A DNA stretch of 64,000 bases from Paenibacillus tianmuensis (GCF_900100345.1 NZ_FMTT01000029.1:2366-66365), one strand, 5' to 3'; positions 14,590-24,514 are shown, numbered from the stretch's first letter. Program-made: numbers and translations. The notes: generated by a model not told the origin, from the sequence alone.

Positions 14590-15410
14590 CCACGTTCAGG
14601 CCGGTTATTCATTCTACAGGGGGGAGCTGCATAGGCTGCGATTCGTGCGCCGATGCGAACCTTCCCGTCACTCACGCGACGTGCAATGTTCTTAACTTGG
14701 GTCTAGGAGAGGCGCCCACCGACACGCAACTGGATGCAGCTCGTGCCTCCGGATTCCCCGGACTATTATATGCCGTCGTTTACTGGGGCATGTGTTCCGG
14801 CCGTGGCCGTCTGCCATCATGCAACCAAGCACCGCGTACAAGCTGCCATCGCGACGCATACCGCTTTCCCGAGTTGCTACATACCGCCTGCATTTGGATC
14901 GGGTGGCTGGTCGCCCGCCGTCACGTAACCGGATCTCGCGTATGCAACTGCTGCAACACTGGTGTATGCTGACTGCACCCGGCTCGCGCAACCCGGGGCC
15001 TGCCGTCATAGAGCAGCGAGTATACGGCTGCCGCAGTTCCAACTGTTTCATCGGATTTAGTGTATACCGCCTACACCCGGAGCGCGTGGCTGATCGCCCG
15101 CCGAAATGCAACGGGACACCGATCGCAGACTTCCGTCGTAGAACCGCTGGTGAATGCCACCTGCACCCGAGGCGTGCGACTTCGCCCGCCGATACACTGC
15201 CGGTTCTCCCCGGACAACGTATGACGTCGTTCTCTCGGGCCGGCTCCATGTACCAGGACGCGGGGCCGAGAGAACGACGTAACAGGTCGCCATTCGAATG
15301 CCGGGTTTCGTCCCACTGACGTTGCCGTCGTGCACCCGGAGCGTGCGGCTCAGTCACTCTGCGATGCAGCTGGACGTGCGCGCAGGTTGCTGCCGCGGCA
15401 CCGACCAAAT
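14590..15410. repeat. GC-rich noncoding tract of degenerate ~65-75-base repeats
   Basis: Units at about 14860-14935, 15041-15116 and 15141-15205 share a backbone like ACCGC-TTCCCGAGT, then TACCGCCTGCACCCGGAGCG, then GTGGCTGGTCGCCCGCCG, then CACGCAACCGGA. Weaker copies occur around 14700-14760 and 15320-15375. A 15-base inverted repeat (15224-15238 with 15266-15280) forms a hairpin inside. No frame here has a ribosome-binding site or protein-like composition. Base composition differs sharply from the AT-rich flanks. Identity unknown. Confidence 0.5.
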
Positions 15411-15446
15411 TAAAAGATTCCCCTTCAACCGAACATAGGGAATCTT
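15408..15446 (-). terminator. Rho-independent terminator, minus strand
   Basis: A nine-base stem (AAGATTCCC with GGGAATCTT) and a T-rich run on the minus strand. It implies a short minus-strand transcript from upstream, between 15450 and about 15650. Confidence 0.55.
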
Positions 15447-15451
15447 CAAAT

Positions 15452-15532
15452 CTAATTCTTGTCCTTAAAACATTGAATTTTACTACAGTATTGTGTCATT
15501 CCATCCCATCGCCCCATATACAATCTACTCAT
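15452..15532 (-). CDS. Possible 26-residue micropeptide with two Cys
   Basis: ATG 15532 overlaps the stop (ATGA) of an even smaller frame (TTG, 12 codons) that sits behind GGGGAGATAGGTG. The peptide starts MSRLYMGRWDGMTQ and contains two Cys five residues apart. A terminator follows at 15408-15446. Translational coupling plus a terminator suggest a small transcript, but short frames of this length occur by chance. Confidence 0.25.
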   Translation of the reverse strand: MSRLYMGRWDGMTQYCSKIQCFKDKN

Positions 15533-15779
15533 CTTTTGGGTTGTTTTGGTTTAATTACTAAATTCAACACCTATCTCCCCTAGCTCTGTACTTGCAACAT
15601 AAATTATGGTAATCACCTCTCGGTAAAATTATCCTCTTTTATCGTAGGAACAAAACGAAACTACAATATATATCATTTCACTCGCGCTGCGGTAGCTGCT
15701 TGTGTATCAGTATCCGTCCGCGTGACGGAGGGCGATCTGGACCGCTGTACCAGGTGCATGAAAGCATACCGGTATAATC

Positions 15780-16948
15780 TATATAAGTTGAACTAATGAA
15801 TTCAATTGAATTAGCACCTAACACAAAGCCGATCTATGATCGACCACCGAGATTTCATGATTTCGTCCATAAACTGCTGAACATTGTTACGGATTTCGGC
15901 CACCGTGTGATAGAACACATTGTTAATTACATCGGACTTCAGCCATTTCCATAACCCTTCAACAAGATTCAATTTCGGACTGTAAGGCGGCAGGAAAACC
16001 AGTTCGAGTCGGCCTTTCATCTCTTCCAAAAACGGCTGTATTAGCTTGGCATGATGAATGCGAGCGTTATCCAACACGATGACGATTTTGCCCTTTGGAT
16101 AGTGAGCGACCACCTTTTGAAGAAAGCTTAAGAAGGTCTCCGCTGTGTATTTCTCATCTTCCTGCCAAACAATCTCTCCAGTGGCATAGTCAACCGTTGC
16201 CAACAGTTTGACACCGCGATGCTTGCCAGTGGTGCGGATGATCCGCTGTTTGCCGCACAGAAACCATGTTTTTTGAATGGCTTGGTAGTCACGGATCATC
16301 GACTCATCTTCAAACAGTAAATAATCGAGCTCGTCATTAGTCTTTTTTTAAATGCGGGAATGTTTCTTCCGAAAACTGGCGCTGCTTTTCTTCATCCGCC
16401 GCCGCTAAGGTATAGGTGGGTTTCGTATAGCTTAACCCTTGGCGATGCATCATTTTCGAAACACCACGAAGCGAATAGGTATAGCCAAATTCTCGTTTAA
16501 TAAAGGCCACGATGATTTCCAACGTCCAGTTGTGGCGGGCCGTAAAACCCACATCATCTGGAACTGAGCTTATAATGGTCTGCTTTAGTTTTTCCTGCTG
16601 CTCTTTCGTTAAGCGAGCAGGTGCTCCTGGTGAATGATTCATTTTCAGAGCGGAAAGACCGCCTGTTTGATAAGCTTGAATATAGCCTTTGACCGTTTGA
16701 ACGCTTCGATTTAAAATAGGCGCAATCGCTTCCGCCCGGGTAACTTGCAAATATAAATATAGTGCCTGATAAACGCTCGTACATGCGGCGATCTTTTGCT
16801 TTTTTCATCGCTTGCTTGACTTCTTCTAATTTTTTTGTGTTTTCCATCTTCATTCCCTGCCTGTCTGCTCATGTTTCATTACTTATTCGACAAGTAGGTA
16901 TGAATTTCCTTACCATAGTTTTCTAAGATCTTTAGTTCAACTTATATA
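15780..16948 (-). mobile_element. IS630-family insertion sequence (copy 2)
   Basis: A 1169-base element bounded by a perfect 15-base inverted repeat (TATATAAGTTGAACT at 15780-15794, complement at 16934-16948). The ends begin with TA, the target IS630 elements duplicate. It encodes a DDE transposase in broken frames and is related to copy 1 at 1-520. Confidence 0.9.
15811..16853 (-). pseudogene. IS630 transposase, frameshifted
   Basis: Start at 16853 (MKMENTKKLEEVKQAMKKA). A one-base insertion near 16771 shifts the N-terminal helix away from the HTH part (RAEAIAPILNRSVQTVKGYI, from about 16740). Copy 1 has the intact frame at this point. A second shift lies at an A7 run (minus strand, 16349-16343), where the HTH part stops (FPHLKKD) and the DDE domain continues in the +1 frame. 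The DDE part has VIVLDNARIHHAK and FLPPYSPKLNLVEGLWKWLK, the second Asp and final Glu motifs. The A7 site could be programmed slippage, as in some IS630 members, but the first shift is a lesion. Confidence 0.8.
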
Positions 16949-16976
16949 ATACTATATTTTCTTTAACAAAAACAAA

Positions 16977-17010
16977 AAAAGGTGCCATTTTTAGGGGCGC
17001 CTTTGCAACA
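16977..17010 (-). terminator. Terminator of the ImmA/IrrE gene
   Basis: Stem AAAGGCGCC with GGCACCTTT (one G-U pair), followed by T7 on the minus strand, just past the stop at 17020. Confidence 0.7.
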
Positions 17011-17019
17011 GTGTAGTAA

Positions 17020-18204
17020 CTAACTTGTTATGTCTCTAGATCTTGATTCTAACTTATCCTTAATGCTCACGATATTGCCTGTATAGGCGATTTCTGTCTC
17101 CAGATACCCTTCTTCAAGTCCTAATAATTCTTCAACTTCTTCCCTCAACAAACTTAATCCATAATGCTGCGATAATTTCTGCATAAACCCTTCGCCGCTG
17201 ATGTAGTCATTCTCAATCAACAACTCAATAGCTTGTTTCATCGAAACAGGATCTTTCAGGTCTTTTAAATCATCGAGCGGCTCTTTTGTTCTCCAACCTT
17301 TATGGCTTATAGAACGCTGCATGTACTGGTATGTTCCATCATTGATTGCTCCTAACTTATATGCCCGCATCACCATTGCTCCAATAGACACACACCACTT
17401 TTTCTTAAGCAATTTATAGTAGTTCAAGTCATTAGGATGAATGGATACATCTCTCAGAAAGCTTTCTCTAGGCAGTAAGAACGCTGCAGCAAAATCATTC
17501 GCTTCCTGCTCAATTTGCTTAAACTCTTCTTTACTTAAATCTTCAATATTCAAATATGGGTCATGCAAAACTTTGTGACCTAACTCGTGAGCAACGTCAA
17601 ACTGACGTCTGTAAAAAGACCGTTTATCATTGCCTAAAACAATAGAATAGTACAACTTCCCATGTATTTCATGTTGTGAGCCAAAAGCATCAATCATCTT
17701 ATTATCTAGCTTCAAAGAGGATATAACAAACCCTTTAGTTTCAAGTAAATAAATAATATCCTTGATCGGCTTATCACCAAGCGACCAAGCCATTCTGACT
17801 TGGTCCGCTACTTCTTCAACACTTTCAGTATCCCGATCAGAAAAATCTGGAACATCAAGCTCTGGGAAGTCCACGTATTCCTCAAGCAAAGCACGAATAA
17901 TTGTTAGGTACTTTACCCGATCATACTGCATCTCTCGTTCTTTCTTTCCCGTAGTCAACAAAGAACGAAAGTATGTGCTTCCCGTCTTTACTTCAACTGG
18001 TGTTTCATAAAAGTATTCTCTGGGAAATTTCAAAATATTTGTTATATGCAACAATGAATCTAGGTTAGGGACAGCTTTATTGTTTTCATACTTCGAAATC
18101 ATCTGTTTACTGACACCAAGTTCGTTGGCTAAATCAGTAATAGTTAGACCTCGATATATCCTTCCCTCTCTTAGTCTCGTCCCATTAAACTGCCGCTGAA
18201 ACAT
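17020..18204 (-). CDS. XRE HTH plus ImmA/IrrE metallopeptidase
   Basis: A 394-residue protein. The N-terminal XRE HTH (LREGRIYRGLTITDLANELG, then VSKQMISKYENNKAVP, residues about 11-45) is fused to a COG2856 zinc peptidase. The HExxH motif is in FDVAHELGHKVLH and the third ligand region is EQEANDFAAAFLLP. About 110 residues follow beyond the protease. Such fusions act as sensors that cleave a repressor or antitoxin in mobile elements and stress responses. It follows the gene at 18232 by 27 bases, forming a two-gene operon, probably part of the island's regulation or a defence or toxin module. Confidence 0.85.
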   Translation of the reverse strand: MFQRQFNGTRLREGRIYRGLTITDLANELGVSKQMISKYENNKAVPNLDSLLHITNILKFPREYFYETPVEVKTGSTYFRSLLTTGKKEREMQYDRVKYLTIIRALLEEYVDFPELDVPDFSDRDTESVEEVADQVRMAWSLGDKPIKDIIYLLETKGFVISSLKLDNKMIDAFGSQHEIHGKLYYSIVLGNDKRSFYRRQFDVAHELGHKVLHDPYLNIEDLSKEEFKQIEQEANDFAAAFLLPRESFLRDVSIHPNDLNYYKLLKKKWCVSIGAMVMRAYKLGAINDGTYQYMQRSISHKGWRTKEPLDDLKDLKDPVSMKQAIELLIENDYISGEGFMQKLSQHYGLSLLREEVEELLGLEEGYLETEIAYTGNIVSIKDKLESRSRDITS

Positions 18205-18231
18205 TCAGATTCCTCCTTATATCGAGGAACA

Positions 18232-19002
18232 CTACCCGTTATCTTCCTCTTTTTTTCCTTCTTCAAGAAGCTTCTTCTTTGCAATTTCCTCTTTCCGCTT
18301 CTTAACCGATGGCTTAATTTTGGGTATAATATCCATGCTCTCCACGACTTCCTCATTTAAAACAGCCACGTCACTATATTCATCTTTAAATACATACGCC
18401 GTCCAATCCGCCTTATCGATTAACTCAAAATATCGATTAAACAGGCGCGCCTCAACACCAACAACTCTCTTATCGATTTCCTGACCAATTACGAAAATTA
18501 CCTGCTTGACCAAAGGATATTCTTCGCCCAGTATCTTCTGGACTTCCAGCAACCTTTTATTTTCATATTCTTCTGTTAGTGATTCAAATAACGTCAATTG
18601 TTGGTTGGCAAATTCCAAGGGGCCACCGTTCAACGATACAAACGCATGAAAGTAGTGTATACTCTTTTTACCAAAATTCTTGATTACAACATCTAAGTTC
18701 TTTTCCTTTGAGAAAATGTACAGGCTTCCAGTACCTAAATCCAGAACACAGACAAAGGTCCAGATACCCCTGCTCCTTGTGAGCACAACTAAATCATTTT
18801 GAAGGGCCACATCTTTAATACGGCCAAACCGTTTGTCCCAAGAACCACCATTTCTAAAATTCCCGGTATCCAGACCATGTTCCTTCTTGATATCGTTTAA
18901 GACACTCTCTGTTTCTTGAGTAAAGGATCTGACCAATAACTCTGCCATATCATCATTCAACACTAAACGACTCAGCAATTTATTCCACCCCCAAATCATC
19001 AT
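18232..19002 (-). CDS. DUF5986-like protein paired with the XRE/ImmA protein
   Basis: A 256-residue soluble protein. A mixed alpha/beta region contains GGSWDKRFGRIKDVALQ and DLVVLTRSRGIWTFVCVLD (about residues 52-100). The C-terminal tail is Lys/Glu-rich (EEIAKKKLLEEGKKEE). It resembles the DUF5986 family that often neighbours ImmA-type regulators, though I cannot verify this. First gene of a two-gene operon. It may be the effector whose activity or stability the downstream protease domain controls (inference). Confidence 0.55.
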   Translation of the reverse strand: MMIWGWNKLLSRLVLNDDMAELLVRSFTQETESVLNDIKKEHGLDTGNFRNGGSWDKRFGRIKDVALQNDLVVLTRSRGIWTFVCVLDLGTGSLYIFSKEKNLDVVIKNFGKKSIHYFHAFVSLNGGPLEFANQQLTLFESLTEEYENKRLLEVQKILGEEYPLVKQVIFVIGQEIDKRVVGVEARLFNRYFELIDKADWTAYVFKDEYSDVAVLNEEVVESMDIIPKIKPSVKKRKEEIAKKKLLEEGKKEEDNG

Positions 19003-19975
19003 TCCCGATTTTATTTTAATTATACTACATAAAATAAAAAAAAGTAAACCTATGACTGCTATTTCATCTCATTGTTCCCCATGTTCCAATTATGCTGTCC
19101 TTGACTGTGCTAATACCGAACTGAGACGACGATAAATTTGATGATATCTATTCTCTTCAAAATAAGCTTGAAAAGTTCTATCTTGAATCCATTAAAGAAT
19201 ATGAAAAACAATAAACCGATATGGCAAGATAAACTCTTTAGGGATCCCCAGCACTTCCAGAGTAGCCGTTATTATTGGTGCAGATCTATCTGAGCACGAT
19301 GAAAAAATACACCAAGTCAAATGGATAGGGAACCCGTACTGCAAGCCACTTAAATCATAAATTGCACTATTCTTCTTGATCATTTTCACGGAGCTTTCTA
19401 AATAATTCAATTAATCACAGTTTCTTTTCATCAAGTGAGAACAATGCTGTAGGTGCGTTCATTATTTTCGAACAATGCCCAGTTATGATCTGTATTAAAT
19501 ACATTATGTAGGGATAGTATTGTATCCTATATTTGCCTTGCTCCAATTCACTTAATGTTTTGAGAAACTCCAATCAAGTTTGAGAATTCATGTGATTCGA
19601 TTGATTTGTTATACGAATGATCCCCTAAGCTTGCTTGCAACTTAACCTCTCCTTTCGAATTAAAAAATATCCCGATGAAAACAATCATCGGGACTTTCAA
19701 GGGAGAAATACACTTCTACAAGTTTCGTACAAAACTTTATTGTAGTTATTTTTTTAGAACAATACTTTATTGTAATGATCAAAAGGCTTCCAAGCCTCTG
19801 TATCTATGAATAAGCAATTTTAACTTCCACCAGCCTAACCACTTTGGCCAATAATATCTTTAAACCGTAGTCAAGATTTCTAAAGATCTCTATGCGTTAT
19901 TCCGATTATTCCTATTCAAACAACAAGATCCCTATTGAGTACTCCTCAATGTAAATGTAAAATCATTATAGGACT
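19003..19975. other. AT-rich region with decayed genes
   Basis: No intact gene is convincing. Between about 19660 and 19411 (minus strand) a start behind AAAGGAGAGG (MQASLGDHSYNKSIES) goes out of frame and continues as LSELEQGKYRIQYYPYIM, so it looks like a broken gene of about 80 codons. A 72-codon minus frame (19192-19410) follows without a ribosome-binding site. A hairpin (TCCCGATGA/TCATCGGGA) lies at about 19670-19693. Two weak relatives of the Tn7-like end site (CAATAAAGTATTG and CAATAAAGTTTTG, minus strand) lie at about 19735-19775. Confidence 0.35.
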
Positions 19976-20320
19976 TTAAAGTTTTCTTTGATAACGCAAT
20001 AACTTTAAGTTTGAAAAATCGATTAGTTCATCCTTAGCAATTTGCTCAAGGTTGCGGTAATTTTCCAATAACAAAAGTTCATCATTTTGCAAGCCTAGAT
20101 GCAGTTCTGTTTCTCTGTTAAAAACCAGCCAATTCATGTCTACCAAAAACTTATCCGCCAACAAAACTAACATTTCAAAAGAAGGCTTGGCTTTTCCAGA
20201 TTCTATCTCACTAAGTGTGCCTTGTGCTATTTCTAAGCTTTGCGCAAATTCGATTTGCGTCAATTTATGATGTTTTCTTATAGATTTTATTCTTTCTCCA
20301 ACCGAAGTAAAATTATCCAA
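19976..20320 (-). CDS. XRE-family transcriptional regulator at the island edge
   Basis: A 114-residue protein with an N-terminal XRE HTH (ERIKSIRKHHKLTQIEFAQS, then LEIAQGTLSEIESGKAKPSF, residues about 8-48) and a helical C-terminus. I chose TTG 20320 because AAGGTGGAG lies six bases upstream; a longer frame to 20386 lacks such a site. It lies only 82 bases beyond the 3' end of the second tmRNA gene, the usual place for regulators of elements inserted at ssrA. Probably a phage- or ICE-type repressor. Confidence 0.75.
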   Translation of the reverse strand: MDNFTSVGERIKSIRKHHKLTQIEFAQSLEIAQGTLSEIESGKAKPSFEMLVLLADKFLVDMNWLVFNRETELHLGLQNDELLLLENYRNLEQIAKDELIDFSNLKLLRYQRKL

Positions 20321-20402
20321 ATTTAACTCCACCTTAATTTTGGTGAGTTTATACAAGAAAAGCATACTCTCGTCCCATTTGGACAAAAATATGCTTTACG
20401 TA

Positions 20403-20764
20403 TGGAGCCGAGGGGATTTGAACCCCTGTCCGAAGATAACGCCACATAAGCTTCTACGAGTGTAGTCACAGTTTTAATGTCACCCAAGCATCGCGCTGTA
20501 ACCCGCTACGCGTTTGGGTCAGCCTGATTGTCTTCTTCAGCTAGCCCCAGGCGGAGACTAGACAGCGTATCCCACTAAAGGTTGAGCCCCTAGCCCGCCA
20601 CATGGGCGATGGAAGGTAGGAGCGCTCCAGCAGTTTCTTAGGCTGCTAAAAGAGCAGGTTGTTGTTGTTTGCCATTTAATTGGCTTTAGCGTTGATGAAG
20701 TGGTCGCGTCCCCACTACTCGCTACTCATGCTCGAACTATCCCCGTCGAATCCATAACGGCCCC
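20403..20764 (-). ncRNA. ssrA: Second tmRNA (ssrA) gene, tag GKQQQPALLAA
   Basis: A complete tmRNA. The 5' end GGGGCCG (from 20764) pairs with CGGCTCC at the 3' end. It has the conserved GATTCGACGGGGATAG 5' region and the T-arm TTCAAATC. The tag reading frame is GGC AAA CAA CAA CAA CCT GCT CTT TTA GCA GCC TAA. CCA is not encoded. It is a clearly diverged paralogue of the tmRNA at 20880-21240, including a different tag, so it is not a recent local copy. Probably brought by the island to the left, restoring or supplementing ssrA after insertion at its 3' end. Confidence 0.93.
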
Positions 20765-20879
20765 GGGTAAAAAAATCATGCATATTTTTGCCGGAACAAA
20801 AATCATGCATTTGCTTGCCTAAGCGGCAAAATTATGACTGATTTCACACCTCAGCGGACATCCCTTCTGGTAATACTTA

Positions 20880-21240
20880 TGGAGACGAGGGGAGTCGAAC
20901 CCCTGTCCGAAGATAACGCCACACAGGCTTCTACGGGTGTAGTCACAGTTTTGATGTCACCCGAGCGTCGCCCCGTAACCGGCTACGCGTTGGGTCAGCC
21001 TGATTATCTTCTTCAGCTAGCCGCAGGCGGAGACTAGACAGCGTATCCCACTAAAGTTGAGCCCCTATCCCGGCACATGGGCGATGCAGGGTAGAAGCAC
21101 GCTCACAGGTTATTAAGCTGCGAAAGCGTAGGATTGTTGTTGTTTGCCATTTAATTGGCTTTAGCGTTGATAAAGCGGACGCGTCCCCACTACCCGCAAC
21201 CCATGCTCGAACTATCCCCGTCGAATCCAAGAACGTCCCC
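20880..21240 (-). ncRNA. ssrA: Resident tmRNA (ssrA) gene, tag GKQQQSYAFAA
   Basis: A complete tmRNA. The 5' GGGGACG (from 21240) pairs with CGTCTCC at the 3' end. The tag frame is GGC AAA CAA CAA CAA TCC TAC GCT TTC GCA GCT TAA, then a second TAA. It lies 210 bases downstream of smpB, the Bacillus arrangement, so I take it as the resident gene. An extended -10 (TGTTATAAT, minus strand, -10 at 21361-21366) gives it its own promoter. tmRNA with SmpB rescues stalled ribosomes and tags the nascent peptides for proteolysis. Confidence 0.95.
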
Positions 21241-21449
21241 GCATAGGTGGCCCTCCCATCGGATGGGAGACCCTAATTAAAAAGGTTATGAAATAAAATC
21301 TACCTACAACTTCTGCTGACTTCTGCTATAAAAGCTGTGCACTTCCCCAAGTGCTCTTTCATTATAACATATCCTTGAGCAAAATGAAGGGGCGAGTTGT
21401 TGGAAGCGATACCAAAACCTAAACATATTGGCGCATTCCCGCCAAGACG

Positions 21450-21929
21450 TTACCGTGCGACCTTCTGCTTCTCGCGCAGCGCCCGCTGAATATCCCGCTG
21501 AGCGTCACGTTTCGCCTCCGTATCGCGTTTGTCATATTGCTTCTTTCCTTTGCCCAAGCCGAGCAGCAGCTTCGCGTAGCCGTTGCGCACATATACCTTG
21601 AGCGGCACCAGCGTGTAGCCTTCCTGCTTCGATTGGCCCAGCAGTTTGTTAATCTCGACTTTCTTGAGAAGAAGCTTTCGGGCCCGCGTCGGATCGCTGG
21701 GGTTAAACCGGTTGCCTTGCTCGAACGGGCTGATGTGCATATTGTGCACGAATGCTTCGCCATTGCGGATCGTCGCAAACGCGTCGCCGATATTGGCTCG
21801 TCCGAGCCGCAGCGATTTGATCTCCGTCCCGGTCAGCACCAGGCCGCATTCGTAAGTATCCTCGATAAAATAATCGTGAGACGCTTTTTTGTTCTGCGCC
21901 AGCACTTTTCCATCGCTTTTTTTGCTCAT
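21450..21929 (-). CDS. smpB: SsrA-binding protein SmpB
   Basis: A 159-residue SmpB that binds tmRNA and carries it to stalled ribosomes. Signatures: [58 protein letters not shown], and the C-terminal [21 protein letters not shown] chose the start at 21929 (MSKKSDGK) from family length; in-frame codons upstream would add 23 unrelated residues. It is 88 bases after rnr and upstream of ssrA. Confidence 0.95.
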   Translation of the reverse strand: MSKKSDGKVLAQNKKASHDYFIEDTYECGLVLTGTEIKSLRLGRANIGDAFATIRNGEAFVHNMHISPFEQGNRFNPSDPTRARKLLLKKVEINKLLGQSKQEGYTLVPLKVYVRNGYAKLLLGLGKGKKQYDKRDTEAKRDAQRDIQRALREKQKVAR

Positions 21930-22017
21930 GCCCCCGTAGCCGCTCCTTCCCATACCGATTTCCAAACAGAGGGATGGAGTCCATTGTACCAACTCCATCC
22001 CCGGAAATCAAGGGGAA

Positions 22018-24492
22018 CTAGCGCTTGACGGTCTTTTTGCGCTTCTTCTTGGCGAAGCCGATGCCCACGCCGCCACCTTTGGCCGCCTTGCCCACGGCTT
22101 TGGCGCTTTTGCGCCCTGCGGCACGGCCGGTCGCCGTGGCGCCCTCGCCGGTGCGCACCGCCTCCAGCGCGCGCGTCTTCGCGGCGGCTGGGCCCTTCCC
22201 GCGCCCGCTGCCGCCTGCGCCGCGCTTCCCGGCGCGTTCGCCGCGTCCCGCGCGGACTCCACCTGCGGCGGCCTTGCCTGCGCGACCGGGACGACCGTCG
22301 CGCTTGGTCTTGCGCACGGCATCCAGCGCGTCGACCAAGCTCATCTTCTGCGGCCGCGGCTTCATATCGACCATCTCGAAATCGATGGTACGCTCCTCCA
22401 TGTTTACCCGCGAGATGCGCACCTTCACTTCATCGCCAAGGCGATAAATTTTGGACGTGCGCTCGCCGATGAGCGTGTGCTGAGCGTCGTGGAAGTGGTA
22501 ATAGTCGTCCGTCAGATCGGATAGACGGATCAGCCCTTCCACGGTATTTTCCAACTCTACGAACATCCCGAAGCTCGTCACGCTGCTGATAATGCCGCCA
22601 AATTCCTCGCCGACTTTGTCGAGCATGAATTCGGCCTTCTTCAGCGCCTCCGTCTCCCGCTCCGCATCGACCGCCACCCGCTCCCGCTCGGACGATTGCT
22701 TCGCAATATCGTCCATCCGCGAAGCCAAGTACTCGTGCCGCGCTTCGCTGAATGAGCCGCTTTCCAGCACCTCGCGAATAACGCGGTGAATGATGAGATC
22801 GGGGTAACGTCGGATCGGCGACGTGAAGTGAGAGTAAAATTCCGCGGCCAGACCATAGTGGCCCAAGCTTTGCGAATCGTACTTCGCCTGCTTCATCGAG
22901 CGCAGCATTACCGTGCTGATGACCGTTTCTTCCTTCGTTCCCTTAATTTCCTCAAGCAGCGTCTGCAGCGCCCGCGGATGCACCGAATTGCCTTTGCCCC
23001 GGACAACATAGCCGAAGTTCGTAATGAACTCCATAAAATGCTGCAGCTTTTCCCCATCCGGGTCCTCGTGAATCCGGTACAGGAACGGCACCTTCAGCCA
23101 ATGGAAATGCTCCGCCACCGTCTCGTTCGCCGCCAGCATGAACTCCTCAATGATCATTTCGGCGATCGTCCGGTCCCGCTTCACAATATCCGTCGGCTTG
23201 CCGTCCGCATCGACCAAAATTTTCGATTCCTGAAAATCGAAATCGATCGCACCGCGGCGCATCCGCTTCGACCGCAGCTTCATCGCCAGCTCTTTCATTA
23301 AACGGAAGTCTTCCAACAGGTACGCGTATTTCTCCAGCAGCTCCGGCTCGGGCGCTTCCTCGGTCAGCAGCTTGCGGACGTTCGTATACGTCATTCGCTC
23401 GCTCGTCTTGATCACGCTTGTAAAAATATCGTGGCGCACCACGTTCGCATCCGCGTCGAACTCCATCTCACAGGACATCGTAAGCCGGTCCACCTGCGGA
23501 TTCAGCGAGCAGATCCCATTGGACAGCCGGTGCGGCAGCATCGGAATGACCCGGTCCACCAAGTATACGCTGCACCCGCGACTGTACGCTTCATTGTCCA
23601 GCGGCGAGCCCTCGCGAACATAATAGCTGACATCGGCGATATGCACGCCGAGCACATAGTTGCCGTTCGGCAGCCGCTCCACGTTGACCGCATCATCCAA
23701 GTCTTTGGCGTCTTCTCCATCAATGGTAACGATACGCTTCCCGCGCAAATCGCGGCGGCCCTTCAAATCCCCTTCCGAGATCACATCCGGGGCAGCCGCC
23801 GCTTCTTCCATCACCTCGTCCGGGAACGCTTCGGGCAGCTGGTGCTTGCGGATAATCGAGAGAATATCCACACCCGGATCGTTTTTATGACCCAGGATCT
23901 CCACCACTTCGCCTTGCGCCGCCGCGCGTCCTTCCGGGTACGATACGATTTTCACCACGACCTTGTGCCCGTCCATGGCACCGCCGAACGATTCCTTCGG
24001 AATAAAAATATCCCGCACTACCCGTTTGTCGTCCGGAATGACAAACGCATACTCCTCATGGGCCTGAAACAGACCGACAATCTGCGTATTGCCCCGGCTG
24101 ACCACCCGTACCACTTCGCCCTCCATCCGGCCGCCGGACGGACTCTTGGACGTGATCCGCACGAGCACGATATCTCCGTTCATCGCCGTCCCCATATCGT
24201 TGGCATGGATATACACGTCCGGATGATCGCGATCGTCGGGTATGAGGAAGCCGAAGCCTTTGGCATGCGCCTGCAGCTTGCCGCGCAGCAGATTCATCCG
24301 CTCCGGCACCCCGTACCGTTCGTTGCGCGTACGAAGAATAAGTCCTTCATTCTCGAGCTCATTGAGCAGCTTCAGGAACGCTTTGAACTCCTGCGCGCTC
24401 TCCAGCACGAAGTGCTGCTCCAGCTCATGATACGTCATCGGCTTATAAGCCGTCTCTTTCATAAAATCTAGTAAAGCTTCACGCGTTATCAA
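22018..24492 (-). CDS. rnr: Ribonuclease R
   Basis: About 824 residues. Winged-helix N-terminus ([20 protein letters not shown]), two cold-shock domains, the RNB catalytic domain ([18 protein letters not shown] with the Asp cluster, [33 protein letters not shown]), an S1 domain, then a Gly/Ala/Lys/Arg-rich tail of about 100 residues. It degrades structured RNA 3' to 5' and works with SmpB/tmRNA on non-stop mRNA. The start is uncertain: TTG 24492 behind AGGTGAG fits best; GTG 24501 is the alternative. Confidence 0.95.
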   Translation of the reverse strand: MITREALLDFMKETAYKPMTYHELEQHFVLESAQEFKAFLKLLNELENEGLILRTRNERYGVPERMNLLRGKLQAHAKGFGFLIPDDRDHPDVYIHANDMGTAMNGDIVLVRITSKSPSGGRMEGEVVRVVSRGNTQIVGLFQAHEEYAFVIPDDKRVVRDIFIPKESFGGAMDGHKVVVKIVSYPEGRAAAQGEVVEILGHKNDPGVDILSIIRKHQLPEAFPDEVMEEAAAAPDVISEGDLKGRRDLRGKRIVTIDGEDAKDLDDAVNVERLPNGNYVLGVHIADVSYYVREGSPLDNEAYSRGCSVYLVDRVIPMLPHRLSNGICSLNPQVDRLTMSCEMEFDADANVVRHDIFTSVIKTSERMTYTNVRKLLTEEAPEPELLEKYAYLLEDFRLMKELAMKLRSKRMRRGAIDFDFQESKILVDADGKPTDIVKRDRTIAEMIIEEFMLAANETVAEHFHWLKVPFLYRIHEDPDGEKLQHFMEFITNFGYVVRGKGNSVHPRALQTLLEEIKGTKEETVISTVMLRSMKQAKYDSQSLGHYGLAAEFYSHFTSPIRRYPDLIIHRVIREVLESGSFSEARHEYLASRMDDIAKQSSERERVAVDAERETEALKKAEFMLDKVGEEFGGIISSVTSFGMFVELENTVEGLIRLSDLTDDYYHFHDAQHTLIGERTSKIYRLGDEVKVRISRVNMEERTIDFEMVDMKPRPQKMSLVDALDAVRKTKRDGRPGRAGKAAAGGVRAGRGERAGKRGAGGSGRGKGPAAAKTRALEAVRTGEGATATGRAAGRKSAKAVGKAAKGGGVGIGFAKKKRKKTVKR

Positions 24493-24514
24493 TGTTCTCA
24501 CCTGCCTTTTCTTT

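Noticed and set aside
14590-15410. CRISPR array or integron attC array
   Set aside because: The units are degenerate and variable in length, with no constant repeat/unique spacer pattern. There are no cas genes, no integrase, and no R'/R'' core sites at regular positions.
19192-19410. A 72-codon minus-strand gene
   Set aside because: It starts at TTG without a ribosome-binding site, lies next to a broken frame and has no recognisable features. Treated as decayed DNA.
20764-20880. Direct repeats (AAAAATCATGCAT twice) between the tmRNA genes as integration core sites
   Set aside because: They lie only about 25 bases apart and do not recur at another visible boundary, so they cannot be supported as att sites.
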